Source of the DNA: Haloprofundus marisrubri
Lineage (GTDB): Archaea > Halobacteriota > Halobacteria > Halobacteriales > Haloferacaceae
Assembly (NCBI RefSeq): GCF_001469955.1
Contig: NZ_LOPU01000034.1
Coordinates: 60,815 to 124,814, forward strand
Length of the DNA stretch: 64,000 nt
Reading direction: 5' to 3'
In this document: in pieces, positions 26,962 to 35,044 of the stretch
Layout of the letters: every line of letters starts with the position of its first letter
Numbering within the stretch: position 1 is the first letter of the stretch
Notes under the pieces: generated by a model
The model's database searches: none
What the model was told of the DNA's origin: nothing
The model's input: only the letters and a program-made list of their open reading frames with translations
Position numbers and translations under genes: made by a program

Positions 26962-27022
26962 TTCCCGGAGATTGCGCGCGAAGCCGAAAAACGCCTTCGT
27001 TCGGGCGCGAGGCCCACGCCGA

Positions 27023-27523
27023 CTACTCGATACGGAGTTCGTCGTCTTCGGGGACGCTGTCGGCGTCCCATGCGATGGAGAAGTCGACGCGTTCGCGGGT
27101 GCCGGCCTCCATCAGCGAGGAGTCCGAGTCGACGGCGACGTCGAAGGAGACGGTTTCCGGCGGATTGATGGTCGCGCTGTCGTTGCCGACGAGGAACGTC
27201 ACTTTCCGGTAGTTCGTGTTCGAGTGGGTCTGACTGTTTTCGCCGTCGGTGGTCTCGTCGGTCGTGCCTGCGGTGTCGGCGGTGTTGTCCTCGGCCGTCG
27301 TCGCGGTGTCCGGCGAGTCACGCGACGTTCGGGTCGCGTCGGTGCTCTCCGTCGTATGCGTGTCGGTCGTTCCACCGGTGGTCCGATTCGACGTATCCGT
27401 TCTGTGCGCCTCGTCGTGGTGGGTAGTGCCGTCGTCTCGGCGGTCGAGTTCGTCCGCGAACTCGCGGAGATACGCAGCGACTTCCGCTCGCGACAACTCC
27501 CGCGACGTTTCGAGTTCTGCCAT
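27023..27523 (-). CDS. Amphi-Trp domain protein split by a Thr/Asp-rich insertion
   Basis: 166 residues. The start, SRELSRAEVAAYLREFADELD (helix, residues 7-27), and the end, VTFLVGNDSATINPPETV... then ERVDFSIAWD, are the two halves of the haloarchaeal amphi-Trp domain, normally about 80-100 residues in one piece. Here they are separated by about 75 residues made almost only of Thr, Asp, Ser, Gly, Glu and Arg. The function of the domain is unknown. The insertion is in frame and the codon use is normal, so the gene looks intact. Its ATG shares the CATG at 27521-27524 with a possible divergent small frame. Confidence 0.75.
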   Translation of the reverse strand: MAELETSRELSRAEVAAYLREFADELDRRDDGTTHHDEAHRTDTSNRTTGGTTDTHTTESTDATRTSRDSPDTATTAEDNTADTAGTTDETTDGENSQTHSNTNYRKVTFLVGNDSATINPPETVSFDVAVDSDSSLMEAGTRERVDFSIAWDADSVPEDDELRIE

Positions 27524-27707
27524 GGCTCACGGAAAGTACAGCGAAGAGACGGACAGTTCGTCTGCTTGCGTGCGCAGGCGGAAACCGCCGAAGGCGGCGG
27601 GCCTCGAGGAGTGTCGGCGTCGGGTCGTCGACGAGACGTTGCGGCCGCACGCGAACGGCGAAATCACCCGACTCATCAGGGTCTCATGCGCGCACGCGCA
27701 CGCCTAA
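27522..27707 (+). CDS. Doubtful small open frame between the amphi-Trp gene and pcn
   Basis: 61 codons from ATG 27522 (divergent, sharing the start region of the amphi-Trp gene) to TAA 27707. The product is basic with two Cys and two His near the end and no family I recognise. The DNA holds a GGCGG-AAA-CCGCC-GAA-GGCGG run (27577-27597) that can fold two ways. It may be a small protein, a structured RNA or nothing; the evidence is weak. Confidence 0.22.
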   Translation: MAHGKYSEETDSSSACVRRRKPPKAAGLEECRRRVVDETLRPHANGEITRLIRVSCAHAHA

Positions 27708-27712
27708 ACCAC

Positions 27713-27729
27713 GGGTATTTTTAATACCC
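27713..27729 (+). promoter_or_regulatory. pcn promoter with a palindrome over the TATA box
   Basis: GGGTATTTTTAATACCC is a perfect 6-bp inverted repeat around a 5-nt AT spacer. It ends 20 nt before the pcn ATG at 27749, so its AT core is at the TATA distance for a leaderless message. A repressor or regulator dimer bound here would block TBP. Confidence 0.6.
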
Positions 27730-27748
27730 CTCTCGTAGGTCGCTATAT

Positions 27749-28492
27749 ATGTTCCAGGCCATCGTGAGCGCGTCGACGCTCCGGGACGCGCTCGATTCGG
27801 TGAGCGTGTTGGTCGACGAGTGTAAGATTCGACTCAACGAGGACGAACTCGCTATTCGGGCCGTCGACCCCGCGAACGTGGGCATGGTCGACCTCACGCT
27901 CGACGCTGCGGCGTTCGAGTCCTACGAAGCAGACGGCGGCGTCATCGGCGTCAACCTCTCGCGACTGGAGGATATCGCCGGCATGGCGAACACCGGCGAC
28001 CTCGTCCACCTCGAACTCGACGAGGAGACGCGGAAACTCCACATCCAGATAGAGGGCCTCTCCTACACGCTCGCGCTCATCGACCCCGACTCCATCCGGC
28101 AGGAACCGGACATCCCGGACCTCGACCTCCCGGCGACCATCGTCGTCGAAGGCACGCATCTCGACCGCGGTATCAAAGCCGCCGACATGGTTTCGGACCA
28201 CATCGGCCTCCGCGTCGACGAAGCAGACGAGACGTTCCACATCGAAGCCGAGGGCGACACCGACGACGTCGACCTCGAACTCGGCCGCGACGACCTCATC
28301 GACCTCTCGGCGGGTCCGGCGGACTCGCTGTTCAGCCTCGACTACCTCAAGGACATGAACAAGGCGATTCCCTCCGACGCCGAGGTCACCGTCGAACTCG
28401 GTGAGGAGTTCCCCGTCAAACTCCACTACGAGTTCGGTGAAGGCATGGGTCACGTGACGTACATGCTCGCACCGCGCATCCAGAGCGACTGA
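27749..28492 (+). CDS. pcn: DNA polymerase sliding clamp PCNA
   Basis: 247 residues, full-length PCNA with two repeated domains. The N-terminal block is [48 protein letters not shown] and the C-terminal [15 protein letters not shown] are in the second half. The trimeric ring holds DNA polymerases, FEN1 and ligase on DNA through PIP-box partners. No intein is present. The protein is strongly acidic, as expected in a halophile. A palindromic TATA region lies upstream and a T-run follows the stop. Confidence 0.98.
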   Translation: MFQAIVSASTLRDALDSVSVLVDECKIRLNEDELAIRAVDPANVGMVDLTLDAAAFESYEADGGVIGVNLSRLEDIAGMANTGDLVHLELDEETRKLHIQIEGLSYTLALIDPDSIRQEPDIPDLDLPATIVVEGTHLDRGIKAADMVSDHIGLRVDEADETFHIEAEGDTDDVDLELGRDDLIDLSAGPADSLFSLDYLKDMNKAIPSDAEVTVELGEEFPVKLHYEFGEGMGHVTYMLAPRIQSD

Positions 28493-28513
28493 GTTCTCGC
28501 GGCTTTCTCGGGA

Positions 28514-28518
28514 TTTTT
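28514..28518 (+). terminator. T-run after pcn
   Basis: Five T residues 22 nt after the pcn stop codon, in a short gap before the convergent MFS gene; a likely U-tract terminator. Confidence 0.45.
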
Positions 28519-28549
28519 CTGCGGCCTCTCGGGACTCACCCGTTCGGTT

Positions 28550-29959
28550 CTACCGACTCCGCTCGTCGCCACCGTCGGGTTCGCCGACCACCCCGTCGGT
28601 CGGTCCCTCCGTTCGACTCACATCGGGCGGCGAGGCCAACCCCGTCCGGGCGATACCGACGAGAATCGTCAGAATTGGCAGTATTATCAGTGCGCCGGCG
28701 ACGAACGGCGACCAGTACGTAAAGACGTACAGCGCCGCCATCGCGGGCGGGCCGACGGTTCGGCCCAAGCTTCCGGCCCCCTGTGTGACGCCGAAGGCGC
28801 TGCCCTGTGTCTCGGCGCTCGTCGCCTTCGAGACGAGCGTCGTCAGCGCGACGTTCAGCAGACTGTTGCCGACGGAGAGCAGCGCCAGCGCGACGAGGAG
28901 CGCGACGAGCGCAGGCGTCAGATACTCGGGGCCGCCGAGAGGTGGCAACAGGGCGCCGAGTTCGGGCGAGAACGGAATCGCCGCGAGCGCGACCAAGAGA
29001 ATCGTCCCTCCGGCGACGGCGATGTAAGAGTCGCGGTAGCGCCGCGAGAGACGCCCGACGAGGACGCCCTGATTGAACACGCCCAACACCCCGATGTAGG
29101 TCAGAAGAAACGCCGTCTGGGTCTCCTGATAGCCGTAGATGTCGGCCGCGAAGGGGATGAACATCACCTGAATTCCCGAGAAGGCGACGGAGACGAGAAA
29201 GAAGGAGACGACGAGTCCCCGGAGGTTCGGGTCCCGGAGCGCGTCGGCGAACTGCGAGACGAGCGTCGTTCGGGGCGCAGTACCTCGCGTTCGCGCCGGT
29301 TCTTCGAGAAAGAGGGCGGCGAAGACCAGACTCGTCAGGCTGAACAGCGCGGCGGCGAAACTCGGCAGCGAGAACGGCGTCGCGGGGACGAACGCCGGGA
29401 ACAGACCCTCCGCAGCGGCGACGACGGCGTCGCTGGCGAACAACCCCCCGATAGCGGGTCCGAAGACGAAGCCGAGCGCGAACGACGCCCCGACGAGTCC
29501 TAACGCCTCTGCTCGCCGCTCTTCGGGCGTGATATCGGCGACGTACGCCTGCGCGGCCGCGATGTTACCGCCCATCGCTCCGGCGAGCATCCGCGAGACG
29601 AAGAGGACGGTGACGCCCGCAGCGACGCCGAAGAGGGAGGAAAACTCCGCGGCGAGGCCGAAGATAGTCCACGCGACGGTGCTGCCGGCCAGAGAGAGCA
29701 TGATGACCGGACGGCGACCCCGCTGGTCGGAGAGGCGGCCGAGAAACGGCGCGAATCCGAACTGCATCAGCGAGTAGGAGGCGGCAAGAAGCCCGATAAA
29801 CACGTCGCTGACGCCGAAGCTTCGGACGTAGAACGGCAGAATCGGGATGACGACCCCGAAGCCGAGAAGGTCGATGAAGACGACGAAGACGACGATAGCG
29901 AGCGCCCGCCGGGGGTTCCGAACCACGTCGGTCGCAGTGGCCGACCGAGGAGTACTCAT
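28550..29959 (-). CDS. MFS transporter (TetA-like drug/proton antiporter type)
   Basis: 469 residues from ATG 29959; the open frame further upstream is Arg-rich and not coding. Twelve membrane helices are expected. The first loop has the MFS signature GRLSDQRGRRPVIM (about residues 73-86), preceded by FGVVIPILPFYVRSFG, as in TetA-type exporters. Residues 100-125 have the motif C-like MLAGAMGGNIAAAQAYVADI. The substrate is unknown. The last 35 residues are a soluble Gly/Asp/Pro tail. Confidence 0.9.
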   Translation of the reverse strand: MSTPRSATATDVVRNPRRALAIVVFVVFIDLLGFGVVIPILPFYVRSFGVSDVFIGLLAASYSLMQFGFAPFLGRLSDQRGRRPVIMLSLAGSTVAWTIFGLAAEFSSLFGVAAGVTVLFVSRMLAGAMGGNIAAAQAYVADITPEERRAEALGLVGASFALGFVFGPAIGGLFASDAVVAAAEGLFPAFVPATPFSLPSFAAALFSLTSLVFAALFLEEPARTRGTAPRTTLVSQFADALRDPNLRGLVVSFFLVSVAFSGIQVMFIPFAADIYGYQETQTAFLLTYIGVLGVFNQGVLVGRLSRRYRDSYIAVAGGTILLVALAAIPFSPELGALLPPLGGPEYLTPALVALLVALALLSVGNSLLNVALTTLVSKATSAETQGSAFGVTQGAGSLGRTVGPPAMAALYVFTYWSPFVAGALIILPILTILVGIARTGLASPPDVSRTEGPTDGVVGEPDGGDERSR

Positions 29960-30089
29960 TGTGAAAGGGAGGCTTCCAGCGGGCCTAACTCTATCGTGGC
30001 TGAGAGATTCGGAAAGTCGGAGAGAGCGGCCCGAACGCCGAGAAACGAACTGAACCGGGAAACGGGACGCCGGAACGACTCGGTCGGCC

Positions 30090-30677
30090 TCAGTTGTGGC
30101 GGTCGATGACTGACTTCGCCGCTTGGGCTTTCTCTTTCCAGCCGTAGCCCGCCTCGTAGACGTGGCGCTTGCTTTCGACGAGCTGTTCGGGCGACGCCTC
30201 CTCGAAGCCGCCGCGGGTCCACGTGCCGCTCTCTCTGAGCCACGCGACGACGTTCTCTTTCGTCTCGGCCCACGAGAGCCCGACCATCTCGTACCACGCA
30301 ATCATGGCGAACACCGCGTTGTCGTGACAGCCCGGGTAGCTCCCTTTTCGATAGAGGGTCTTCATCGGTTCGCGGGTCGGCTCGGAGACCATCTCCTTGT
30401 ACTCGGCGGCAGTGAGCAGTTCGAGACGGCCGTTCTCCTCTTGCAGTCGTTCGTCGTACTTGAGGCGGTCCAGTGCCGCGACGTGGAGCGAGCCCCACTC
30501 GCCGTGGACGGCGTCGGGGAGGCTCTCCTCGTGTTTCGGGCCCGCAGAGAGCAGCGAGACGATGTCGGTGTAAGCTTTCTCCACCTCGGGCCACGCGGTG
30601 CCCTCGAAGCGGCAGTCGGCGTCGTGGAGGCTGTTGGTGGTGAGACAGCCCGGACAGGGGTAGTCGAAGCGTGGCAC
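30090..30677 (-). CDS. Conserved hypothetical protein with N-terminal zinc-like motif
   Basis: 195 residues, GTG start. The N-terminus, YPCPGCLTTNSLHDADCRF, has CxxC plus His and Cys that may hold zinc. The rest is soluble and mostly helical, with Trp-rich blocks (FAMIAWYEMVGLSWAETKENVVAWLRESGTW). It looks like a conserved haloarchaeal protein rather than an orphan, but I know no function. It lies between the MFS exporter and a lipoprotein gene on the same strand. Confidence 0.7.
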   Translation of the reverse strand: MPRFDYPCPGCLTTNSLHDADCRFEGTAWPEVEKAYTDIVSLLSAGPKHEESLPDAVHGEWGSLHVAALDRLKYDERLQEENGRLELLTAAEYKEMVSEPTREPMKTLYRKGSYPGCHDNAVFAMIAWYEMVGLSWAETKENVVAWLRESGTWTRGGFEEASPEQLVESKRHVYEAGYGWKEKAQAAKSVIDRHN

Positions 30678-30746
30678 GGGTCTAGGCGGGATTTTGGTTC
30701 GGTAACCTTAGCTTGCGTGGTTGTCGGCTTCGGGCGAGAGGAGAAC

Positions 30747-31160
30747 TCACAGCGCGCCGCACGAGAGATGCGTGAGGTCGGCGACTCCGTCTGCGTCGGC
30801 GACGACCAGCAGGTCGACACACTCGCGCCTCAGCAACGAGAGGTCGGTTTCTCGCCACTCGCCACCGTCGAGTCGAACGTGGACACGATACAGACCGGCC
30901 GTGTTGGCGACTCTGTCCCACGATTTCGACGGAGCGGACTGGTCCGCCGAGTCGGTGTCGTCGGAGCGGGCACCGGTGAGCGAAACGGTACGGTCGAAAA
31001 CGACCGTCTCGTCGGCTTCGATTCGAACGTCGAGCGTGTGTTGTGTTTCGTCGCGGTTGCTGACGACGAGCGTTCCGAGCCGAATCGACCGTCGCGGACC
31101 GCCGAAACAGCCAGAAAGCGTCGAAGCGGAGAGGAAGGCGAGGAACTGACGGCGTTGCAC
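30747..31160 (-). CDS. Tat-exported lipoprotein, hypothetical
   Basis: 137 residues from GTG 31160, chosen because the signal begins there: QRRQFLAFLSASTLSGCFGG has a twin-arginine pair, a hydrophobic core and a lipobox (LSGC), so the mature protein should start at the Cys and be lipid-anchored outside the cell. The mature part looks like a beta-sandwich (TLVVSNRDETQHTLDVRIEAD, GLYRVHVRLDGGEW), a common plan in haloarchaeal surface lipoproteins. Function is unknown. Confidence 0.72.
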   Translation of the reverse strand: MQRRQFLAFLSASTLSGCFGGPRRSIRLGTLVVSNRDETQHTLDVRIEADETVVFDRTVSLTGARSDDTDSADQSAPSKSWDRVANTAGLYRVHVRLDGGEWRETDLSLLRRECVDLLVVADADGVADLTHLSCGAL

Positions 31161-31321
31161 AGTGACTTCCTCTCTGGCAGGAGTCGTCAAATCAGTTGGG
31201 GGAACGTGCTCGACGACCGCTCTACGGCGAGCGTACTCTCCCACGACACATATCGGCTTAGCGACACTAGCGAAAAACCAAGAAAGCTAGTGATTGATAC
31301 TGTTAAATCATCAGTTTCGTG
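31161..31321. other. AT-richer intergenic stretch
   Basis: Part of a 506-bp gap between the divergent lipoprotein and priL genes. It is AT-richer than the flanking genes and contains a TTAAAT box (31304-31309) ahead of a small open frame. I see no RNA gene in it. Confidence 0.4.
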
Positions 31322-31495
31322 ATGTATATCCGTGTCTACCGCACAGTAATAGATGCTATGAAAAGTCGGAACACGGACCAGAACTACTTGGGTGGCAAAC
31401 TCGACGGGTGGCCGGCGACCGAACTCATCGAGGACGACCTGCTGGACGGCGAGCGGGTAATCGACGGCGGCCTTCTGAACTTTCTGCGACCGTAA
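31322..31495 (+). CDS. Possible small protein gene upstream of priL
   Basis: 57 codons from ATG 31322 (MYIRVYRTVIDAMKSRN...) or 45 codons from ATG 31358, ending in TAA at 31493-31495. The later part reads like a real haloarchaeal protein: GGKLDGWPATELIEDDLLDG and VIDGGLLNFLRP, acidic with normal third-position GC. The first 12 codons use rarer AT-rich codons. I do not recognise it; it could also be the conserved tail of a decayed gene. Confidence 0.45.
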   Translation: MYIRVYRTVIDAMKSRNTDQNYLGGKLDGWPATELIEDDLLDGERVIDGGLLNFLRP

Positions 31496-31666
31496 TCGGA
31501 TAGTTGAATTTTCCACGAGAGGAGGCTCGGACGCGAAAACCACCGGACGAGAGCCACGGGTGGAGTGCGTGAGTCGGAAGCCAGAGACCGTACTCCGTGC
31601 CGTGCGCTCGCGGCGTCATCACCCAACCGCCGTATTTATCCATACCCACCGGAAACCGTACGCTCC

Positions 31667-32755
31667 ATGAACGCGCGTCACGCCCGGTACCCGTTCTTCG
31701 CGGCCGCCAGAGAGGCCGTCGGCCAGTCCGGCGTGGCGCTGGGCGAACTCGTCACGACCGACGACCCCGCCGTCTCTCGTGCGCTCGAACGCGTCGAACG
31801 TGCGCTGATGGCCGGAACCGTCGAGAGCGAGACGCCCGGTGAGTGGTCCGCCCGCGACGAACTGCTCTCCTACCCCGTCGCGCGCATCCTCGTCTCGCTC
31901 ATCGACGCGCCCGCCGCCGTCCGCAAGTACGCACAGGCGGAGGCGGCGACGGCGTACGACCGCTTCACCGACGACTTCCAGTCTACCGACGACGGACTCA
32001 AGAGCACTGGCACCAGCACCGTCGAACTCGGCGAGTTCCTCACGGAGTTCGAGTTGACCGACGACGTGCGACCGGAATCCGACACACAGACTGCGGGGCA
32101 ACCCCGAAAGGACGACCCCTACCGCGTCTCGCTCGGGACGTACCTGACGCTCGTCGACCCCGACTGGGGCGACCGGTGGCGACTCGTCAACCGCGAAGTC
32201 AGCGAGGGAGACGTACGAATCACCCGCGAAGAACTGTACGACCTGCTCCGCGAAGCCGTCAGGCGACAGGTCGCCGAAGGACTGCCGTTCGTCGTCGGCG
32301 ACGACGCCATCGCCGAGGCGCTCTCGGCGGAAATCGAGTCGCTCCGCGGACTGCTCGCCGACCGGAAACCCGTCGGCCGCATCGACACCGTCGTTCCCGA
32401 CCTGTTTCCGCCGTGTATGAAACAGCTGCTCGAACGCGCCGGCCGTGGTGCGGAGTTGGACCACCATTCACGATTTGCACTCACCGCGTTTCTGACTGGA
32501 ATCGGGATGGACACCGACGAAATCGTCGCCGTCTACCGCGACTCGGCGCTCGACGAGGAGGAGATTCGCTACCAGACGGAGTATCTGCGCGACGATTCGG
32601 GAACGCAGTACGCACCGCCGTCGTGTGCGACGATGGCCGCCTACGGCGACTGCGTGAACACAGACGAGCGCTGTGAAACCATCACCCATCCGCTGGCGTA
32701 CTACGCGAGAGCGCTCGACGACGAGGGTGAACGCGCCGGCAACGCCGCCGATTGA
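31667..32755 (+). CDS. priL: DNA primase large subunit PriL
   Basis: 362 residues from ATG 31667, with a GTATTTATC TATA-like box about 30 nt upstream. PriL pairs with PriS to make RNA/DNA primers and carries a [4Fe-4S] cluster. The four expected Cys ligands are present: C250 (FPPCMKQLL), C320 (PPSCATM), C329 (YGDC) and C336 (ERCETITHP). The N-terminal helical domain starts ARYPFFAAAREAV. No priS is in the window. It shares this neighbourhood with pcn, hjc and orc. Confidence 0.96.
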   Translation: MNARHARYPFFAAAREAVGQSGVALGELVTTDDPAVSRALERVERALMAGTVESETPGEWSARDELLSYPVARILVSLIDAPAAVRKYAQAEAATAYDRFTDDFQSTDDGLKSTGTSTVELGEFLTEFELTDDVRPESDTQTAGQPRKDDPYRVSLGTYLTLVDPDWGDRWRLVNREVSEGDVRITREELYDLLREAVRRQVAEGLPFVVGDDAIAEALSAEIESLRGLLADRKPVGRIDTVVPDLFPPCMKQLLERAGRGAELDHHSRFALTAFLTGIGMDTDEIVAVYRDSALDEEEIRYQTEYLRDDSGTQYAPPSCATMAAYGDCVNTDERCETITHPLAYYARALDDEGERAGNAAD

Positions 32756-32835
32756 GGAGTTCTGCGGGTTCTGACGTTTCTGAAGGCTACAGAGAGCTCT
32801 GCACGGACGGAAACTGAGTCGAGAAGCGTCGCCGC

Positions 32836-33033
32836 CTACCGCGAGAGAAAGACGCCGACGATAGCCATCAGCACGACAAACAACGCGATACTAGCGACGA
32901 GTGCGAGTCCGCCCGTCGGGTCGAGGTTCGACCCGCCGTACGCCGTCCCGATGTAGAGGGCGGCGGCGATGAAGAGGCCGACAGCGATAACGGAGACGAC
33001 GATTTCACGCAGCGTCTCCCCATCGAGTTCCAT
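32836..33033 (-). CDS. Small two-helix membrane protein, DUF7472-like
   Basis: 65 residues: a short acidic start (MELDGETLREI) and two hydrophobic helices (about 12-30 and 43-63) joined by a GGSNLDPTGG loop. This is the pattern of short haloarchaeal membrane proteins of the DUF7472 type; function is unknown. The frame continues open upstream for about 25 codons, but family-style start is at MELDG. Confidence 0.75.
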   Translation of the reverse strand: MELDGETLREIVVSVIAVGLFIAAALYIGTAYGGSNLDPTGGLALVASIALFVVLMAIVGVFLSR

Positions 33034-33116
33034 GGCTTCGGCTTCCCACGACCGGAGTAAAACATCTTCGATGCCGTTCTCCGGGGATTCGTTCTCGGGA
33101 CTGTCGTCGCGGTGGG

Positions 33117-33185
33117 TCAGTCAGTCGTCGCGGCGTGTGAGTCCGTCGACGACGGGCCTTGCAGTTCGTGTTTCAGTTCAGCCAT
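33117..33185 (-). CDS. Possible 22-residue micro-ORF
   Basis: ATG 33185 to TGA 33117, product MAELKHELQGPSS... ending in ATTD. A TATA-like box (GATATACGAT) lies about 23 nt upstream, the right distance for a leaderless start. After the stop, a second frame stays open and runs into the small membrane protein gene, so a frameshifted longer gene is an alternative reading. Coding status is uncertain. Confidence 0.3.
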   Translation of the reverse strand: MAELKHELQGPSSTDSHAATTD

Positions 33186-33323
33186 TTTCTGTGTTGGGCC
33201 ATCGTATATCTGGAAGCGCTATTCCGACGAATTCGGACGTTTCGAAGGCACTAGCCGAAGGTTTAGGTGTCTTCGAGCCCTCCGTATAGATACGGGGAGT
33301 GCCGCCCACGCCCCGGTGACATT

Positions 33324-34025
33324 ATGACGCACTCACGAAACGCATCCGCGTCATCCGCGACTCGCAAGACCACACTATCAGCCGACGGCTACGAAGGCCG
33401 GTCGCTCCGCGCCCGCGCCGACCCGATGGCCGTCCGACCGCTCAGAGACCGCCGCTACGTCGTCGAGACCAACACCGGCACGTACGTCGTCGACCTCGAG
33501 GCCCGGTCGTGTACCTGTCCGGATTACGCCATCCGCGGCGCGCGGTGCAAACACCTGCGCCGTGTCGCTATCGAGGTGAACGAACGCCGCCAGCCCGCGC
33601 CGACCGAGCGACGCTCCGTCTGTGCGGTCTGCGGCCGAGCCGTGTTCGTCCCGTTCGGGGCGACCGGCCCGCAGCTGTGCGCCGACCACGAGTTCGAGAG
33701 CGGCGAGTTCGTCCGTGACCGCGAGAGCGGGTCGGCACTCGTCGTTACGAGCGTCGTCCACCGCCGCGCCGACGAAGTCGTCGTCGAGGACGGCAGCGGC
33801 CGCACCGTCGCCGACTACGAGACGAACGCCGACTACGGCGACCACGAACCGGTCGTCGAGGCGGTCTACCTCGGGTCGATTCGCGCCGTCGACGGCCGAC
33901 TGGAGTTCGACGGCGCTCGCCGGTACAGTTTCCCGGCGTCGCGCCTCCGCCACGTCGACCGCGAACGCGGTGACCGACCGCGACCCGGCGGCTTCCAGAG
34001 CCAGGTACCGCTCGCGGAAGCCTGA
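33324..34025 (+). CDS. SWIM zinc-finger protein
   Basis: 233 residues from ATG 33324. The SWIM motif CxCxnCxH is SCTCPDYAIRGARCKH (about 73-88), preceded by the strand TYVVDLEAR. A second Cys cluster follows (VCAVCGRAVFVPFGATGPQLCADH, about 107-130) and is likely another zinc site. The C-terminal half is beta-rich and acidic. SWIM domains bind DNA or proteins; in archaea they occur near recombination genes, and hjc is the next gene, on the opposite strand. The exact role is unknown. Confidence 0.85.
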   Translation: MTHSRNASASSATRKTTLSADGYEGRSLRARADPMAVRPLRDRRYVVETNTGTYVVDLEARSCTCPDYAIRGARCKHLRRVAIEVNERRQPAPTERRSVCAVCGRAVFVPFGATGPQLCADHEFESGEFVRDRESGSALVVTSVVHRRADEVVVEDGSGRTVADYETNADYGDHEPVVEAVYLGSIRAVDGRLEFDGARRYSFPASRLRHVDRERGDRPRPGGFQSQVPLAEA

Positions 34026-34185
34026 TTCCGGGACGATACCGACGTGTTTCTGCGTCGACGAACCGAGAGCGACGGCGCTCTTTCGGAAGCAACTCTGCGA
34101 GACCGGGCGTCGCGTCGAAGAAAGGACGACAGGAGAATAGGAGAAAGAAAACCAGAGCAGAGAGAATCGAATCGAAGCAGTCAGT

Positions 34186-34611
34186 TCAGGATTCGACGTC
34201 GCCGAGCGTCGTTTTCGCCGACTGACCGACGAACTCCGCGAAATCCTCGCCGTCTTTCAGCGCCGTTTCCTTTTTGACTCGGTAGTTGCCGCCGTCGGTG
34301 ACGTAGAGGTCGCCGGGGTGGAAAAAGTACCAGTCCTCGCGGTCGAATCGGACGGCGATACGGGCTTTCGCGCCGAAGTTTCGCGCGAAGAAGATGAGCG
34401 CCTCGACTTCCTCGCCGGTGAGATAGATAGGGTCGCCCGCGCTCGACTTCGCTTCGATGGCGTAGAACCGGTCGCCGTCGCCAGCGAGGACGTCCGGCAG
34501 TTCACGGGTCGTCGCGCCGCCGCTTGCGGGCGCGCGCATCACCGCAAACCCCGCCTCGTCGAGTTTGTTGACGAGTTCGCGTTCACGACGGTCACCTTTC
34601 GCGTTAGACAT
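34186..34611 (-). CDS. hjc: Holliday junction resolvase Hjc
   Basis: 141 residues. Hjc dimers cut four-way DNA junctions symmetrically. The nuclease fold has [17 protein letters not shown] (catalytic Glu at about 10-12), [18 protein letters not shown] (catalytic Asp) and FYAIEAKSS (Glu-x-Lys). The length is standard. Downstream on the same strand, 32 nt upstream in coordinate terms of another gene, it has no obvious operon partner besides the small membrane protein gene 5' of it. Confidence 0.95.
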   Translation of the reverse strand: MSNAKGDRRERELVNKLDEAGFAVMRAPASGGATTRELPDVLAGDGDRFYAIEAKSSAGDPIYLTGEEVEALIFFARNFGAKARIAVRFDREDWYFFHPGDLYVTDGGNYRVKKETALKDGEDFAEFVGQSAKTTLGDVES

Positions 34612-34643
34612 GGTGTGTTCTGTGCGGAATCAGCCTAAAAAGG

Positions 34644-34829
34644 CTACGTCCCTCGCGTGAGGTCGGCGATGGGGTCGGCGTCGCCGCCGGAGAGCACGCC
34701 GACGACGGCGAAGGCGACACCGATGGCGAACCACGCGACGGCGAGTACCGAGACGCCGAGGGCGACGTTTGCGAGACTGGCGAGCATGAAGAGCGCGATT
34801 GGTAAAGTGTACTCCTCGTCGACGTCCAT
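34644..34829 (-). CDS. Small two-helix membrane protein
   Basis: 61 residues with two hydrophobic helices (about 9-30 and 32-48) and a short charged C-terminus (DADPIADLTRGT). I do not recognise a named family. It lies just upstream of hjc on the same strand (32 nt gap) and may share its transcript. Confidence 0.65.
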   Translation of the reverse strand: MDVDEEYTLPIALFMLASLANVALGVSVLAVAWFAIGVAFAVVGVLSGGDADPIADLTRGT

Positions 34830-35044
34830 GCCCGGGCGTTTCCGAGCGCTCCTATAGGCTTTCTGTCTGCCACTGGCGTCGCTGCGGCCGGTGCGACCGG
34901 TGCCGTTGCCGGTGCCGTTGCTGCTGTCGCTAGCGTCTTGCCGTCGTTGTTAGCGCTGCCATCGTTTTGGACGTTGCCCCTCGCTACCGTCAGTTCCTAC
35001 TCGGAAGGGTCAGAGTGATAACGTAGGGGTCGTAGCGGTACGGT

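Noticed and set aside
34860..34970. A repetitive Gly/Ala or Asn/Gly-coding stretch (GGTGCCGTTGCC units) upstream of the kinase
   Set aside because: Each reading frame is closed by stops and lacks a start; it looks like a low-complexity remnant, not a gene.
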